This document shows, piece after piece, positions 45,091 to 58,800 of a DNA stretch of 64,000 bases. The stretch is taken from NCBI RefSeq assembly GCF_030848805.1, contig NC_092368.1, forward strand, positions 778,441-842,440, written 5' to 3'. The first letter of the stretch is position 1. Each line of letters starts with the position of its first letter. Under the pieces are notes generated by a model. It did no database searches and was not told where the DNA came from. It worked only from the letters and a program-made list of their open reading frames with translations. This DNA is from Temnothorax longispinosus. Lineage: Eukaryota; Arthropoda; Insecta; Hymenoptera; Formicidae. Position numbers and translations under genes: made by a program.

Positions 45091-47164
45091 TACACACGTT
45101 GCCGCGCCTGCTCCCGGCCAAACCTGCCAAATGGACCAGGCGATACGAACAACGGAAATACCAATCTGTGCGTGCTCCTTCCTCTCGCCTCTTAAGTTCC
45201 ACAATTATCTCCACCTTCCCTGAAAGCTGATTTTTTACGGTCGCTCCTCTTGGCCGGCTCGAGGAGGAGGGGAGACGTTCAGGGTCCTGGAAGGATCACG
45301 GATAGGTTCTCACGCTCGGTGACAACCGGTGCGGTACTGACGGTTGTTAATCCGATTGGTCCTTGGCTTCGCGAGAGTCTGTGCCGTAGCCTTTGAACGT
45401 TGAAGGAAATTCAAATTAATTGGACGCAAAAGCCGGCAAAAATACCTGAAAGTCTCCAACTTTTCTCATACGTAGAGGCGTCTAACAGAATTAGAGCACG
45501 AAAGCAAGCGGGTCGAAAATAATCTGAAAATTCACGAATACCTCGGAAACTTCACGGACCAATTTACGCGGCCGTCATCTCATAGATGCGTTGGCCCAGT
45601 TTGCAAAGGGGTTGATGAAAGGGGGAAAGGTGAAGGAAGAGAAGATCGGAGGCGTGTGGATCTGTGTCACTGCACACGCGCGCTGTACCATTTACGTGCA
45701 CTCTTCGGTGTTCTTGGCCCTCTCGCTTAAACGCGGACTCGTGAAATGTTCACAACTTTCTTGCTTGTGCAAGATATAGCATCGAATTTCATCGATAAAC
45801 TCCAAAGAGAGATAACTTTTAGTTTTTAACTTTAATTCAGTTTATTTTGCAGGTTTGCGATGAAAAACAATAATCGTTACGGAAATACTGTTACAATACT
45901 GTTTCCTGTTTATTTCTCTAACAATAAGTATTTATTTAATTTTAAACTTTAGTTAAAGTTTAGTCTTCTAAATTAAAATTTAATTCTACTCTAAACATTA
46001 TTACAATCTCTAATAAAGATATCTTTTACATTATCTTTCTTTTATGTGTAAAATTCACGATTATGTTATAATACATGTACGATTCGAATTTAGCTCATAA
46101 ATGTCCATTCTTATATTCCAAGAATGCCAAGAAATTATTATCTTTTCTATATATTACTTATATCACAATTTCACGAAATACTTTCTTCGAATATTTATTT
46201 GTAATAGAATAAACGATATGATTTCTTTTTCTGAACTTTTTTCGCCTTTTCATTGATTTCACTTGTTCACTGTTGAAATTTTGCTCAACTAGCCGTAATA
46301 CATTATGGACAATGAGTACAGTTAAGAAATGTGGGGCGCCCGGTACGTAGGAAACATCACGCATGCTGCTTGCTCTCTAGCATCTACTTACGTGTCGTAA
46401 CTATCATAAACGTAATATTGCGTGATATATCGCGGTGTAATACGTACGTTCATACATACATGCTCGATTATGTGATTATTATAATAAAATATTCCATTGC
46501 AAAATGTAGCGACTTATTGTAAAATAATAATCCAAATACGCGTCTTTTTTATTACCTACTCCTTCTGGAAGTTAAATTTGCAATTTGCATGTAAAAGGAT
46601 CGACGTTATTATCTCTCTATGCTTTTCTATATATATCTAGTCATATTTAATTTTCTATTTCTACCATCCAAGATTGTTACAATAAATATAAAAATTTAAA
46701 TGTCAAGTTATTAGTACACGAAAAAAATAGTAATATTATATAGAATGTACATTCTTTTTAATATCAATCGTAAAGCTGAGTTATAACATCATGGTATATG
46801 GTATTTATTACTACAGAGATCGACAATGAATTATTTATGTACTTGAACCGCATTAAAATTTACAATATATATAATAAAAAGTTATAGAAGTATTTTGAAT
46901 CATGTCGTCATGTGTATAAACATATAAAAACTTACAACGTATGCGACAATTCTTATGCTCTGGTTTATCAATTTTTTGTTACGTGCAAGAAATTACTACA
47001 AATGATATTGTAATTTTTATCACATTTCTGTCACGCATAATAGTCTATTATTGTTAGTATATATCATCAGTACCGACAATAACAAAAACTTCATTGTAAT
47101 ACTTATTACAATATTTAATAGACATTTACTATAAGCTGTGAAGAAATCAAATATAAAATACTAT

Positions 47165-47168
<4 letters not shown>

Positions 47169-47197
<29 letters not shown>
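47169..47197. repeat. (AG)14 microsatellite
   Basis: A pure AG-dinucleotide run of 29 bases. Confidence 0.9.
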
Positions 47198-47339
47198 CGA
47201 AGAGGCAAGGAAATACTTAAAGCATTACGTCAAAAATTTTTCACGATGTTTACTTATTGACATATTTATCGCTTTTATCTAAATATTCTTTCGTGTGATT
47301 TGTAACTCTTACGCGTCTAAACAAGTTTTTTTTTTTTGC

Positions 47340-48115
47340 TTAAGGCATAAAAAGAAACGCCGGCAGTCATTTTATCGCTGCAACCGGTTGCGAGTTGTAT
47401 AAGTTACAAAACTGGCGTTGCTCGCTCAAACGTTATGCAAGCGCGGATATGATTTTCCAACGCGCGCGTATTCTCATCCGCTATATATATTCAATCGTAC
47501 GATTAGAAACGCGCATCTATATATCGAGAACCACATTTATTTATCCGTCTTTCTGAACGTGTAAGATGGAATATCTGGATCGAAAAACCCCTTCTAACGA
47601 GGCGAATTTTCTTATCTTCTTATCTCTTCCTATGACGCAGTATACTCTTACAGCGCGCGAGTCAGACGCGCGAAGCCGCGCATCGAGAACGAGCTAGAGA
47701 AGACTCTCCGTAATGACCGACGATCCGCCGCAAAAAGCACGAGAGCATAATTAATCGACCTTGTGAGCGCTCGAGAAAAAACCGCGAGCTAGATTTAGCC
47801 GAACGCGCGGAGGGATTCCCTGCCTCGGTGTTACGTGAACGTTAGCCTCGCCATTTTGCTTCGTCGTCGTGCTACTCCCATTCGATACCGGCTCGTCTCG
47901 TGTTTCGACCTTCGGGACGTCGTCGGAAAAAAGAACCATTGTCAGACCGCTTCTTTGGCGTCGAGGAGATCGAAGGAAACATGAGGGCGGAGGAGGGGGC
48001 GGAGAGAAGAGGGGACGAGGAACGCGGAGAAATATTGCGATGGAAGAAGGAGCTAGATTCCGTCTTTCCGATCCTCTTTCCCTTTCGTTCCTTTATCGAT
48101 CTCTCTCTTACATAG
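47340..48115 (-). promoter_or_regulatory. CpG-rich promoter-like block (leftward candidate)
   Basis: CpG-rich DNA containing a purine-rich tract near 47975-48030. The candidate first coding exon at 47939 reads leftward out of it. Promoter activity is inferred from composition and that exon. Confidence 0.3.
47751..47939 (-). CDS. Candidate first coding exon, unknown protein
   Basis: An ATG at 47939 in the context CTGACAATGG opens 62 codons beginning MVLFSDDVPKVETRDEPVSN. The next residues are a Ser/Thr/Asn/Gln-rich stretch (GSSTTTKQNGEAN). Acidic, polar composition with mixed codon use is more protein-like than the Arg/Ala-rich shadows in other CpG islands of this window. Possible donors lie at HV|TP (CAC|GTAACA) and near the end (AAG|GTCGAT), both weak. 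I recognise no family and found no matching downstream exon to the left, so this may be chance. Confidence 0.25.
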   Translation of the reverse strand: MVLFSDDVPKVETRDEPVSNGSSTTTKQNGEANVHVTPRQGIPPRVRLNLARGFFSSAHKVD

Positions 48116-49000
48116 GTATTCCTCCGCCTATATTCTTCCCATCCTTCCTCAAGTGTACAACATTGTACAGATATATATCTTCGAAAAATAAAAATCGTCG
48201 CGTTTTTACAATTTCAAAAATCAAAATTTGTCTTTATTATCTATATCTATTCTTCTTATATCCATGTTTTTCTTCTACTACTTCTCCTTTATAATAATCA
48301 TAATTTATTAACTTCAGCGCCAAAAGAACTTGGTTTACACAATTTTCCTTAATTATCCATACATTCTATACAATATATTTATACTTTTTAACATGATGTA
48401 AGAAGTATAAATATTGTAGGATGACCAATCAGAGATTGCTCCCAAAATCGCCATTATGCACAATGGGCCCTATATCTTATCTTACCTATCTTTCTTTGTT
48501 CTAATAATTTTCTACCTTTCTCCAAAATTTCCAGACACGTTTCCACATTATCCAATTTATCGTTCTATACTCTTTTCAATATTTCTCCTCTATATAGCTT
48601 CTTTGCAACTAAACTTTGACGATCTCTGTACAACCGGTGTATCCCGATAGATACCTACTACTCGTCCGATAGGACAACGATGATTACGCCTTTATTCCGC
48701 TGAACGCGAGCGGCCGCGGCGGCGCGCGGCGGCACGCGATCATCGCGTGCATTTCTGCGATCGCAGGTGCATGTACCATGCATTTACGGGATCTCCTTGA
48801 CAGCCCAGCGCTATGCGGAAGTGCATCGGGAGGCGTAACGAAGGTGCCAACCCATACACGAACCCTTCGGCGGAAGCGGACGACCGTCCACCGATTTAAT
48901 CTCGAAAATCATTTATTTGTCATTACGATATCTTCGTTATCTAAGTTGTCTGTCGTTACGAATCTCGTTATAATTAACATCGCACGATGATTTACATCGC
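48116..49000. other. Non-coding DNA
   Basis: AT-rich, then GC-rich near 48700-48760, where GCACGCGATCATCGCGTGC is a perfect 19-base dyad. No gene is supported. Confidence 0.3.
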
Positions 49001-49019
49001 ACATAATCGCTTCGCAATA

Positions 49020-49640
49020 ATTACCGGATTCGTTAGACACGCGCTCGCGCTTGCATTCGCATTCGGGAAGTTATCGAGATCGCGGATTTCAAACCGGGTC
49101 GGGTCCCGAGCCTTTACCTAGATTCCAGCAGACCGCTATAACAACCTCAGTCGCAAACCCAGGCCCTACGTCACAAAGCATACGCGCGTGTCTACCCGGC
49201 TATATAATGTACGTATATATACGCGAATATGTACTTCGTATATGTATATACGTACTATATACGCCTCCGCCTCTTGGCCACGGTGGCCGCGCCGGCAACG
49301 TCGCGTTCGCCACTCGTTCGTGCTCGTAGCTCGTATACGCGCGCGCGCGCAAGCTGTTACGTAATGCTGCGGAGTCATGCGATAGGGATAGATCCGCTGC
49401 TGCGCGATGCGACGCGACGGATTACTACACGGCGGATAGACAAAGACGAGGCTGAGCCGAACGGACGAACTGGGACGAGGTGGCGGGCGAAGGCGGGGAA
49501 ACGACGGCTCAGGCCTTGAAACGCTTCGTCACGAAACGTCGTACACGAACGTTGGACTCGCTGCGGATTACGCGGACTCGCGGTTTCTTTCCGCGCTTTT
49601 CCCACGTCTGGCGAACATTTGCGCGCGCGCGCGCGAGAAA
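49020..49640. promoter_or_regulatory. CpG-rich promoter-like block
   Basis: CpG-dense DNA with GCGCGCGC near 49338 and 49621 and overlapping compositional frames on both strands. Direction and gene unknown. Confidence 0.3.
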
Positions 49641-49768
49641 GAGAGAGAGAGAGAGCCTCTTTTTATCCAAATCGATTTTAAAATGTGTTCGCAAAAATAT
49701 ATTTAGCTGTTTAAAAACGTGTCTAGCTCTTTTTTGACAATTGCATGCAGACGAGATATTACATACAC

Positions 49769-49787
49769 ATATATATATATATATATA
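49769..49787. repeat. (AT)n microsatellite
   Basis: An AT-dinucleotide run, followed by further ATGTATAT palindromic DNA to about 49855. Confidence 0.85.
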
Positions 49788-49859
49788 CATGTATGTATAT
49801 TTTGTACGTATATACATTGGATATATGTATATATAATATATATGTACATACATCCAATA

Positions 49860-52800
49860 AAACGGGATATCGATTCGACGTACTCGAAAATATAGTAAAG
49901 TAGGTTACTAGGCAAGACCCAGTTTTCATTCTGATATATTTCTACCTACAGACACATTTTACACCTCGAAGAAAACTTTCCAGTTGAAATATTCGTTAAT
50001 CTCTTGCAGCAAGACTCTCTTCGACACTCTCGATTTAGTTCATTTATTGTATTCTTCACTAAGCGTCTGCAGGACGTTAAGTATTATAGCTGACAGCAAT
50101 AACATAATTTTGCGTCATTTTTTAATTCAGTAAGTTAGCTGTTTAATAAAATTATTTTAGATTACTAACATTCTTACTTTCTTCAACATTTGCCTTTTAC
50201 ATTTTATTTAAAAAAAACTTTTGATATTATTATAAAATACTGTTCTTTTAAGCCCCCTTTGCTTTATCTTGTTTCGGAAGAATAGTATTTTCCACAGCTA
50301 TTAACAACTTAAATAACATGTAAAAAAGATAATCTACACACGCGCACGCATTTCTAAAGTACCGCGTATAATTAACACGCGATATTGCCGAAATTAACAT
50401 TTAAAAAACGGCTAGCAATCCATGGGGCCGTCCTTGTTGGCTATAAGACGTACGAACAGGAAGCGGAAGCGGCTGAGGCGAATTGTTAAGAAAGCAGAGC
50501 GGAAGAGCCGGCCCTATATCGGCTGTACGGATTGAGCAGAGCGGGAGAAGGATCACGAAGTGAGATATAGCAAGGGGAGAAGAAGAAAAAAAAAAGAAGG
50601 GTAGCTCAGCTTCGACCTCTTGGTAGGCCTCGATCGATGCCGTTGCTATGGCGACCAGACCGGCACCGCGGTACTCCACTACTGATTATTTATGTCAAAG
50701 ATGCCCCCTTCTCCCCACCCCCTATCCGCTGGCAACCCTCCGAGGTACGGAACGCAAACGCGAGCGAACTACCCCGCCGGCGCGGCGCGGAGGGGCGAGA
50801 GGCGCTCGGCTAACAGCCTACTGGCCTATCCACGTGACACTGAAGACCAAGAAGTTCCGGGGAATGGATAAGCTGCGGGTAGAATAGTAGAATATGTAAA
50901 TAGGGACAAAGTGGGTACATAGAGAATGAGCCCAATGGCGTAACTCGAAGCGAGAAATCGGACAATTTTCTTCTTGAAAGCACGTATTATTAACGTGGGC
51001 ATAGAGAGTTTATAGATTCTTTTTATTATTTTATATAAACACATGTTTGTAACACGTACTCGAGAAAGCTGCCGTAGAGACTAGCAAGACATTTATAGCC
51101 TTCTCTTCATTGCAATTGCAAATCAATTCAATTTGAGCGTGATGTTAATTTCGGAAAATTGTTGTGCCTGCCACACTGCGAGAAGAGAGAAAGGAAGAGG
51201 AAAATGGGAGAGAGGCGAGGGGGAATGAAATATACAAGTATAAGAGAGAAGAGGGTAAATGGGCCGCGCGAGTGTATGTATATATGCGTATACATTCACA
51301 TGTATATGCATACATATAGAGACGCGTGGAGTCTATTTAGAATCTAGGACGAGTCCCTGACATTCATATAAATAATCACTCGTTTAACAGCAAGTCAAAT
51401 AAAAAAAAAGTTGCTCTTTCGAGGGCATAAAAACGAAGCGACGGGATATGCAACGCGAATATATCGGAGATATCCCGAATGGAATATTATTAAAGATGCA
51501 TTTTGTTCTGATTATTATCGGCCAAAGCTGCAGCGGCGCGAATTTAACATTGAGCCGAGGAGGTAAGAGCGAGAGAATTTATGTAAAATGACGGGCACGG
51601 GGGGGGGAGGAAGGAAAGCGAGCGACTGCTCCCTGCGGGAGAAGGGTACTTGCGACCCAGTTTCACCCTCGCAAGGTGGCGGCAATCGATACTGCGCCTA
51701 AGGGCCGCGTGAAACGCGTTCGCAGTGCCGCTGCCTGTGTTCCGAAAGCAAGGAATTGGGACTTGCGCATATCGAGCTTATGTGGAGCGACCTGGAAAAG
51801 CGTAATATATAAATTAATTCCCGACGTTTTCGAAACTCATTGGCGCTCGAGTCATTTTAATCTGGCGTTTTAAGATTCTCGGTCCCTCTCCGTCTCTCCC
51901 CGGCCATGTTGAATCGTACGCGATGTTCTAGCCTTCTAGCAAAAAAATGAATCATTTCCTCTTGTACTACATAACGCGTGTATACACGTACACACATTAA
52001 TTTCCTCGTATTTCGCCACGCGGGTGATTCGACAGTATAGATCGGTCGAGCGTACCGGAAGATTCCTTTTTCGATTTGTGGATTAATAAATAGTTGAAAA
52101 TTCTGATCGGCCCATTTTTACGGAAAATGTGGATCACATGAAATGTGAATGGAATTATACCCACGTGCATTTAGTGCAAGATAAATATAAGCGACTATAT
52201 TTCTTGGATCTATTTAGATAGATCGATTCGATTTATTTATTTATTACGAAGGCATGGCATATCGAAACTGAATTATTATACTTTAACGTAAAGCGCAAAG
52301 AATTCACACGATTTCCAATATATGGTAATTTAATTCATACTGTAAAGAATTGAATCTTTTACAAGTGGTACTCGAACTCCAATATTTGTAATTATCAAAA
52401 AATAATATACCAAAATAATTGTCGCTTCGAGAGAACGTAAAATATCTCTTTTAATAATGTACTCATGTAATAAAAGATTCGACTCATGTAATAAGTCCTC
52501 TTGGAAGTAATACTTTTGCTTTTCGAAATATTCAGAGGGTTCGAACCCAGGTTCGAATCTACTGCTCTTATTTTCCGAAGTAATCATAGAACTTGAAACT
52601 AACGCTAACAGATTCGAATCTACTTGTAAGATACTTAATCCCGTCGCTAATTATAAATGTGTATAAATATATATATGTACATACATGAATAAAATAAGAA
52701 ATAGATTGTTAATAAAATTGTGTAAATGTTAAACTATTGATATATCGATCTATCGAGCGATTTCAGCTCATTTCTTGCATCTTTTTTCAGTTAACGCGTT

Positions 52801-55350
52801 TCACTTGACGCTAACTTCGCTACGATCGAACATCCGATTCCAAACAATTAAGATACCTCAAAGAGATATATATCTTAAAACGATATCTCAAAAATATCAT
52901 AAATCGGAACATAGACGTCTTGAGATTCTCGTAACTATCATCTTTTCGATAGAAATGTTTCTTCCACGAAAAGTATCTTTGAAATTTTAAGATATCACGT
53001 TCCGCAAAAGCGCGTACCGCCTCGAGGCGCGAAACGACTCGTCGGGCAAGCGGCGCGATAAGCGCACGTAACGAAATCTAAACGCCCGTATATTGCAATG
53101 CCTTTTATCTGCCACGTATATAACCGACGTTTAACAAATAGCGACTATCGAGAGCGACGCTGATAGTCGCTGACGGTGGGCGGATATGCCATTGAATATA
53201 CGATAGAGAAATGCGATCTGCGATCGCGCGTCACCTGCCCGAAATTGGCGGCATTAGAACAATACCAATTTCAACATGGCCTTCCTGCGAAAACAATGTC
53301 GATAATTTTGCATTTAATTGCAACATAAAATCACGGGTCTTTTAAATAAATAAAAAAAAACTCCAAAAGGCTAACGCAATTTTAGAGGAAAAAGAACGAC
53401 GCTTCGTTGAACGAATAGAACGAGTTTCACTAAAAAAAAAAAAAAAAACGTATCCTTTGTGTCCCAAATAGCCAATCGGCGTAAAACAGATTTTGCAAAG
53501 AGAGGTCCCCTTCAAATTTTGTCAACGAGATCCTATAGATATAACAGATTCCATAGTAACAAGATATGATGGCAGAGATCAAGTTAGAACCATTTTAAAA
53601 TTAAAATGATTGTGAAACGGACAGATTTCGCTTTAGTTTCCGCTTTCACGTCACGTCGCAATATTCCACTCGAATCAGCATACCGCTAACATTTCGCTTA
53701 CCGGACGGGTAGGCGTGTAAACGCAAAATCATCCGATGGATAATGAAGTTATTGCACATTCCTCGATAAATGCCGCTCTCGGCGATTCCGATTCTCCAAC
53801 GGCGTGCCTCGAATCGCGATAAACTTCACCGGCCGTGATCAATTCTCATAACCCAGATTTATTTAATTTTAATTAAATACAACGATGGATTATATTTAAA
53901 TTCGGAGCATAAGTATTGAAAATATAATACAGTTATACTTGAGCGATTATTACATTAATTAGCAATTTAATCCCTTTAGTACTCGCTGCCCTTCGGAGGG
54001 CACGGCTCTCGAGATCGACTATCGTTAAGGTCATCGCACTACTGACGTTAAAAGTGTCGACACGAATGTCTCAACTGTCACAGGCTCAATGCACAAACTG
54101 TGAAAGATCGTTTCGTTTCATCGTTTTTTTTTTATTCTCTACACATACATCAGTTCGCTACAGTCCGATATTTTTTTTTCTTATCTCTCTACACATTTCG
54201 TCAGTACCACAAATCGCACAACATCCGCTATTGGACTAACGTAAATAATTAACAATTATCCTTAATATTTACATGAACATTATCATTAGTCGTTTGATAT
54301 AATACAGTTGTTATACGCTGTCCGTGGCCGATAAGTAAACGCCTCGTTCTTCGGACGCTTGGAGGATCCCGATTTTCAAAGAATGAATACCGAAATGACT
54401 CGTTAACGATTGTATCGTATACACTTTTATTCTTATAAAAACTTGATTATTACTGACATTAGACATCAAATACCGAATATATTTAAAAGCTTTTAACATT
54501 ACCATTTTATGAAAATAGAAGTATATGTGATACCGATTACCTGCCAAACTATTTCGATATTCAGCCTCTGCATTCAACTACCAAAAAACTCCTAGAGATC
54601 TGTAATTTTTAGATCCATTTTTTTGACATTCTCTTTCTCTCTCTCTAAATTCTTCCGATTCTTTTATCTCCAAGATCTTCAGCAATTTATTATTTTTATG
54701 TCCTTGAAATCTTGATTAAAAAAATATTTCAATTTGGAGATATTTTTAAGTCTTTGTTTGAATTATTGGATCCTTGGCGTTTTTTATTCTTGATTTACTG
54801 GAATTTGAAGTGACACGATTTTACGCCTTGGCTCTTTTCCTTTTGGCTTTTTGTCTCTCAGGGTCTCTCCAAACTTTCAAATTTTAGAGTCGTAAATCTC
54901 GAAGATCAAAGCCTGCAGCCTTTATAACTTTTGCGATAGCGAAAAGAGAACGATAAAGTATGTGGGAAAAACTCTATTAACTCTAATCTTTGTTAAGTAT
55001 CCCTGCGTTCTTCAGCAAATCACATGCGCAGAGTATCTCCGCGTTAAAGGATCGCCTACAGAAAGCGAGGATATTTCGATAGAGCACGTTCACCGTCAAA
55101 TTCACGCGGTAATTGCAATAACATAAGCAAAATGTGCAACAGTGGATTCTCGATTGCAGTTTGTAGTAATGCAACTTGCGATAAAATTGTAAATTAGAAA
55201 AAAATTCGCATATTAACTTCTTTCAAAATTCTTGATGTCTAATTTTCAAGACATCCAACTTTTTTACAATTCCCTAAAATTCTTGGAGCTTAGAGCATCA
55301 AAATTTAGGATTTTTTTCTCAACGATCTTTGATAATTCGATAAATCCACT
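49860..55350. other. Non-coding DNA, OGT 3' flank
   Basis: No gene is supported. A GC-rich patch at 50640-50890 may be regulatory. A degenerate GATCC/GATCT word tract runs at about 54590-54960. The minus-strand frame at 54577-54311 (88 codons) has no recognisable motif. Confidence 0.3.
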
Positions 55351-55359
55351 GCCAATAAT

Positions 55360-55365
55360 TTTATT
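55360..55365 (-). terminator. Candidate polyadenylation signal of OGT
   Basis: AATAAA on the minus strand, about 470 bases after the OGT stop. The assignment is by position only. Confidence 0.3.
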
Positions 55366-55836
55366 CAGATATTATTTTGCAGAAAAGCATAAATAAAAAA
55401 TGAGATATTAGAAACACTGTTTCTCTACAGAGGTAAGAGAATATTTACCAATACTTCCTATTCCTACTGTTTTCAATACTTCTTTAAATTTTGTACAGGT
55501 GTGAATCAAATCGGCTTTTTATAATTTCGTCAATTTATCACAAAATCCGATTGAATTGATTGTTAATCGAACGCGCAAATATCATTAAGAAAATCATTAA
55601 AAAAGGATAGAACATGAGTATCATACGAAATCTTGTGTAAATGTAAATATTTTTATCGTCTAATCTAAGCTCCGTGAATTCATTATACAAAACAGTCAGT
55701 AGAGACAAAAAATTTATGAGACCGCATTGGAAATAGATATATTAACCATGCAAATGCTAAAATTTCCAGGGAAGAGAAACCGTTAATCGCAAACTTGAAG
55801 CTGAGTAAATAATTGTGACACAAGTTGTCGAGTGTT

Positions 55837-58800
55837 TTAAGAAGATATGCTCAATGACTTTTGACTGTCGTTCTTATCGACAGCTGAAACGTGATCAGGA
55901 TTTTCTCCATGCGCGTAACGCTCCCACATTTTTGTGTACAACATCTCCATGCCCATGGCGTACAGCTTGCAATTAAACAGTGGGCTTTCTGATCGAGCCT
56001 TCCAAACCTTAACTCTTGTTGCTTTTAAGCTGGAAAACAAAAGATAAAGTTTATTACGTTGTCAATCTTCCATATGTTACATTCTATTGAAAAAAAAAAG
56101 ACTTTATACAATTAGATGTCGAAATACTTACTATTCTCTATCGGTACCCAGTCGAACAGCAATATCTTGATATTCCTGCCGCGTTCGCGCTACCAATTCG
56201 GGACAGCCAAGAGTGTTTAATTGACTAGCTGCGACACGGGAGGCTAGAGTTTCTCCCGGTAGTGTAACCACCGGCGTTCCGGTCCACAAAACATCCATAC
56301 TAGTTGTGTGTCCATTGCAGAGTGGCGTATCTAGACATACGTCGGCCAACTGGCCTCGTCTCACGTGTTCCTCCTTAGCAGCGACATTGCTGAATAGGAT
56401 TCTGCCGGGCGTTAGACCCAATTGTTGCGCCGTTGCTTGGAGATTGGGTTCGCCGACCGCCGGAAAGCGTAGCAGCCACAGCACGGAATTTGGCACATGT
56501 TTCAATATCTATAATCAAATGGTTGGACATTCAACTTGGCTGTACGTGAAAATGTACAATGTTTCACAAAATTGCTTCGTCGTTACTCACGTGTGCCCAC
56601 ATGTGAAGAGTAAGTGGATCAATCTTGTATAACTGATTAAAGTTGCAATAAACGACAGCATCTTCCGGCAAGCCGTATTGCTGCCTGGTTGTGATCACAA
56701 TGTTCTGAGGCACCTCCTCGCCCGTGGCAGTTTTGTTGTTCACCTGTGTCGTGGCCATACCATTTTGCACCACGACGCCGTTCACGGACATCTGACACTG
56801 ACCGGAAGCGATCATCGTTTCGATCGGGGTGGTAGTCGGTAACTCGGCAACTTTGAGCGAGATCTCGACAGGTTGCTTTTTAGCGTCTGGCACAATTACC
56901 TCGCGAATCTCTTTTATCAAAGTATTCTCAATCATCGGAGAGAGATCCGTGGCATTGATTACTGCCACGTTGTCAGCTACTTTGCCCTTATGACTCAACT
57001 TGTCCGTTAAGATTAAACGTTCCTTCAGATGAGGAAACATTTGCCTAAGAAGAAATAAGTAATTTCAATAAACAGCCAAATTGTACAATTTTTGTGAAAT
57101 AAGATTTTACAAGAACGCAGCTATGTAATTTTTAAATTTCATAGTTGCGTTCTTGTAAAATCTTTATCTATAAAAAAAAATTCGCGAATGAATGAAGAAG
57201 TTTACTTACTTGTGATCGCCGATGAAATAAGTGTGCGGCATGTAGGCGAGTTTCTCGCTGTATTGACTGGCGAGCTCCAACGGCGAGGTGACCTCGTCCG
57301 TGATGAGATAGTCCATGAAACTTGCGCCGGAGGTACCAGGATAACCCAGCCACATGACCTGTACCGGCGCTGGTCGCAAAGCAAAGATCTCGTTTCTGGC
57401 GCCTTTCGTATAACCGTTCATGTTCACCAGAATGTGAATGCCATCAGCATTGATGCGGTCGGCGGCCTTGCCGTTGCACGGAATCTGAGAGAGATCGATG
57501 AAGTGTTCGGACTCTCGTGCTATCTTCGCACGAAAAGTCGTGCCATCATCCGCGCTAAGCGCATAGCAGAAGATCTCGACTTTCTCACGATCGTGTAAGC
57601 CAGGTATTGATTGCATCAAGTGGCTAGTCGGATGATTGCCGAAGTCCGACGAGACATATCCAATCTTCAATCGGACGCTCATCGCACGCGGGTATTTGTA
57701 TGGCTGTTTGTGAAGAACATGAATCTGCAACGTATAAATTTATTCGTAAGTAATTATTGATGGTCAAAATATTTATGGAACAATGAACAGAATAGAATAT
57801 TAATTATTCTCAATAGAATGTGATTGCTGTAAAAAAATTTACTGAATTACGTAAGCGAACTTACTTTCTCTATGCAAAGATTAGCATGCCGAGCAGCGAT
57901 AGCTTTCCGAAACTCGTGAGACAAAGGATAAAGCATGGAATGATGTGGATGCACACTGGGCAGCCTGTTCTTGTCTAATTGCTCAGCAACAATAGACACC
58001 AACTTCTTCATCCTGGCTTCGTAATCGGTCCAGTCGCAGACAATTTGCAAACAGTGCGCCAAGTTGCAATAAGCGTCCGGAAAGTCAGGCTTCAATTTCA
58101 GCGCTGTTCTGTAAGATTGAATCGCTTCGGGAATGTTGCCGGAATCCTTATGGATCGATGCCAAATTGGAATGAGCGTCAGCGAAGGCCGGATTGATTTG
58201 GATGGCCCGAGTGTAGCACTGTAAAGCGCCTTGTATATCCTGCATCTCTTTCAGCGTGTTTCCCATGTTCGAGTAAGCATCTGCAAAGGTCGGTTGTATG
58301 CGAATTGCTTCCTTATAATGCATTAGTGCCTCGTTCAGTTTGCCTTGCTGCTGCAAGACAGAGGCGAGATTGCTGTGGGCGGCCGCAAACTCAGGAAATA
58401 CTTCCAGGGCTTTAAGATACAAGCGAGTTGCCTCCTCGATGTAGCCTTGCTCGCGTTTTATGTTGGCCTAAAGAAACCATTTCATTTATAAACTACATAA
58501 TTTAATTATCCTTCCGGCATTAATCATTCTTTTACAGTTAAAATGTCATCATTTCGTACCAAGTTATTAAGAGAGTCCGCGTGTGTGGGACAAAGCCGGA
58601 GGGCGGTATTGTAACATTCTTCCGCTTCGACCACTTGTCCCTTTTCTTTGAGAGCGTTCGCCAGATTGCAGTACGCATCAGGAAAATTGGGTTGCAATTC
58701 AATAGCACGACGATACGTATCAATGGCCAGATCGATGAGCCTATAATATTACAAGGATTTGCTATTACTTATTTTTCTCGGAAAACCGTAAATGTTTGTT

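Larger units (their letters stand above)
43650..47330. other. Non-coding DNA
   Basis: No gene is supported. AAGATGGCCGC near 44153 resembles a YY1/Pho site in a locally GC-rich patch. CT-rich tracts occur at 44830-44930. Confidence 0.3.

Noticed and set aside
52540..52570. Possible tRNA B box (GGTTCGAATC) on the plus strand
   Set aside because: No cloverleaf can be formed around it; the string GATTCGAATCTACT simply recurs nearby.
57188..57598. Plus-strand 136-codon frame
   Set aside because: Antisense shadow of an OGT catalytic exon.
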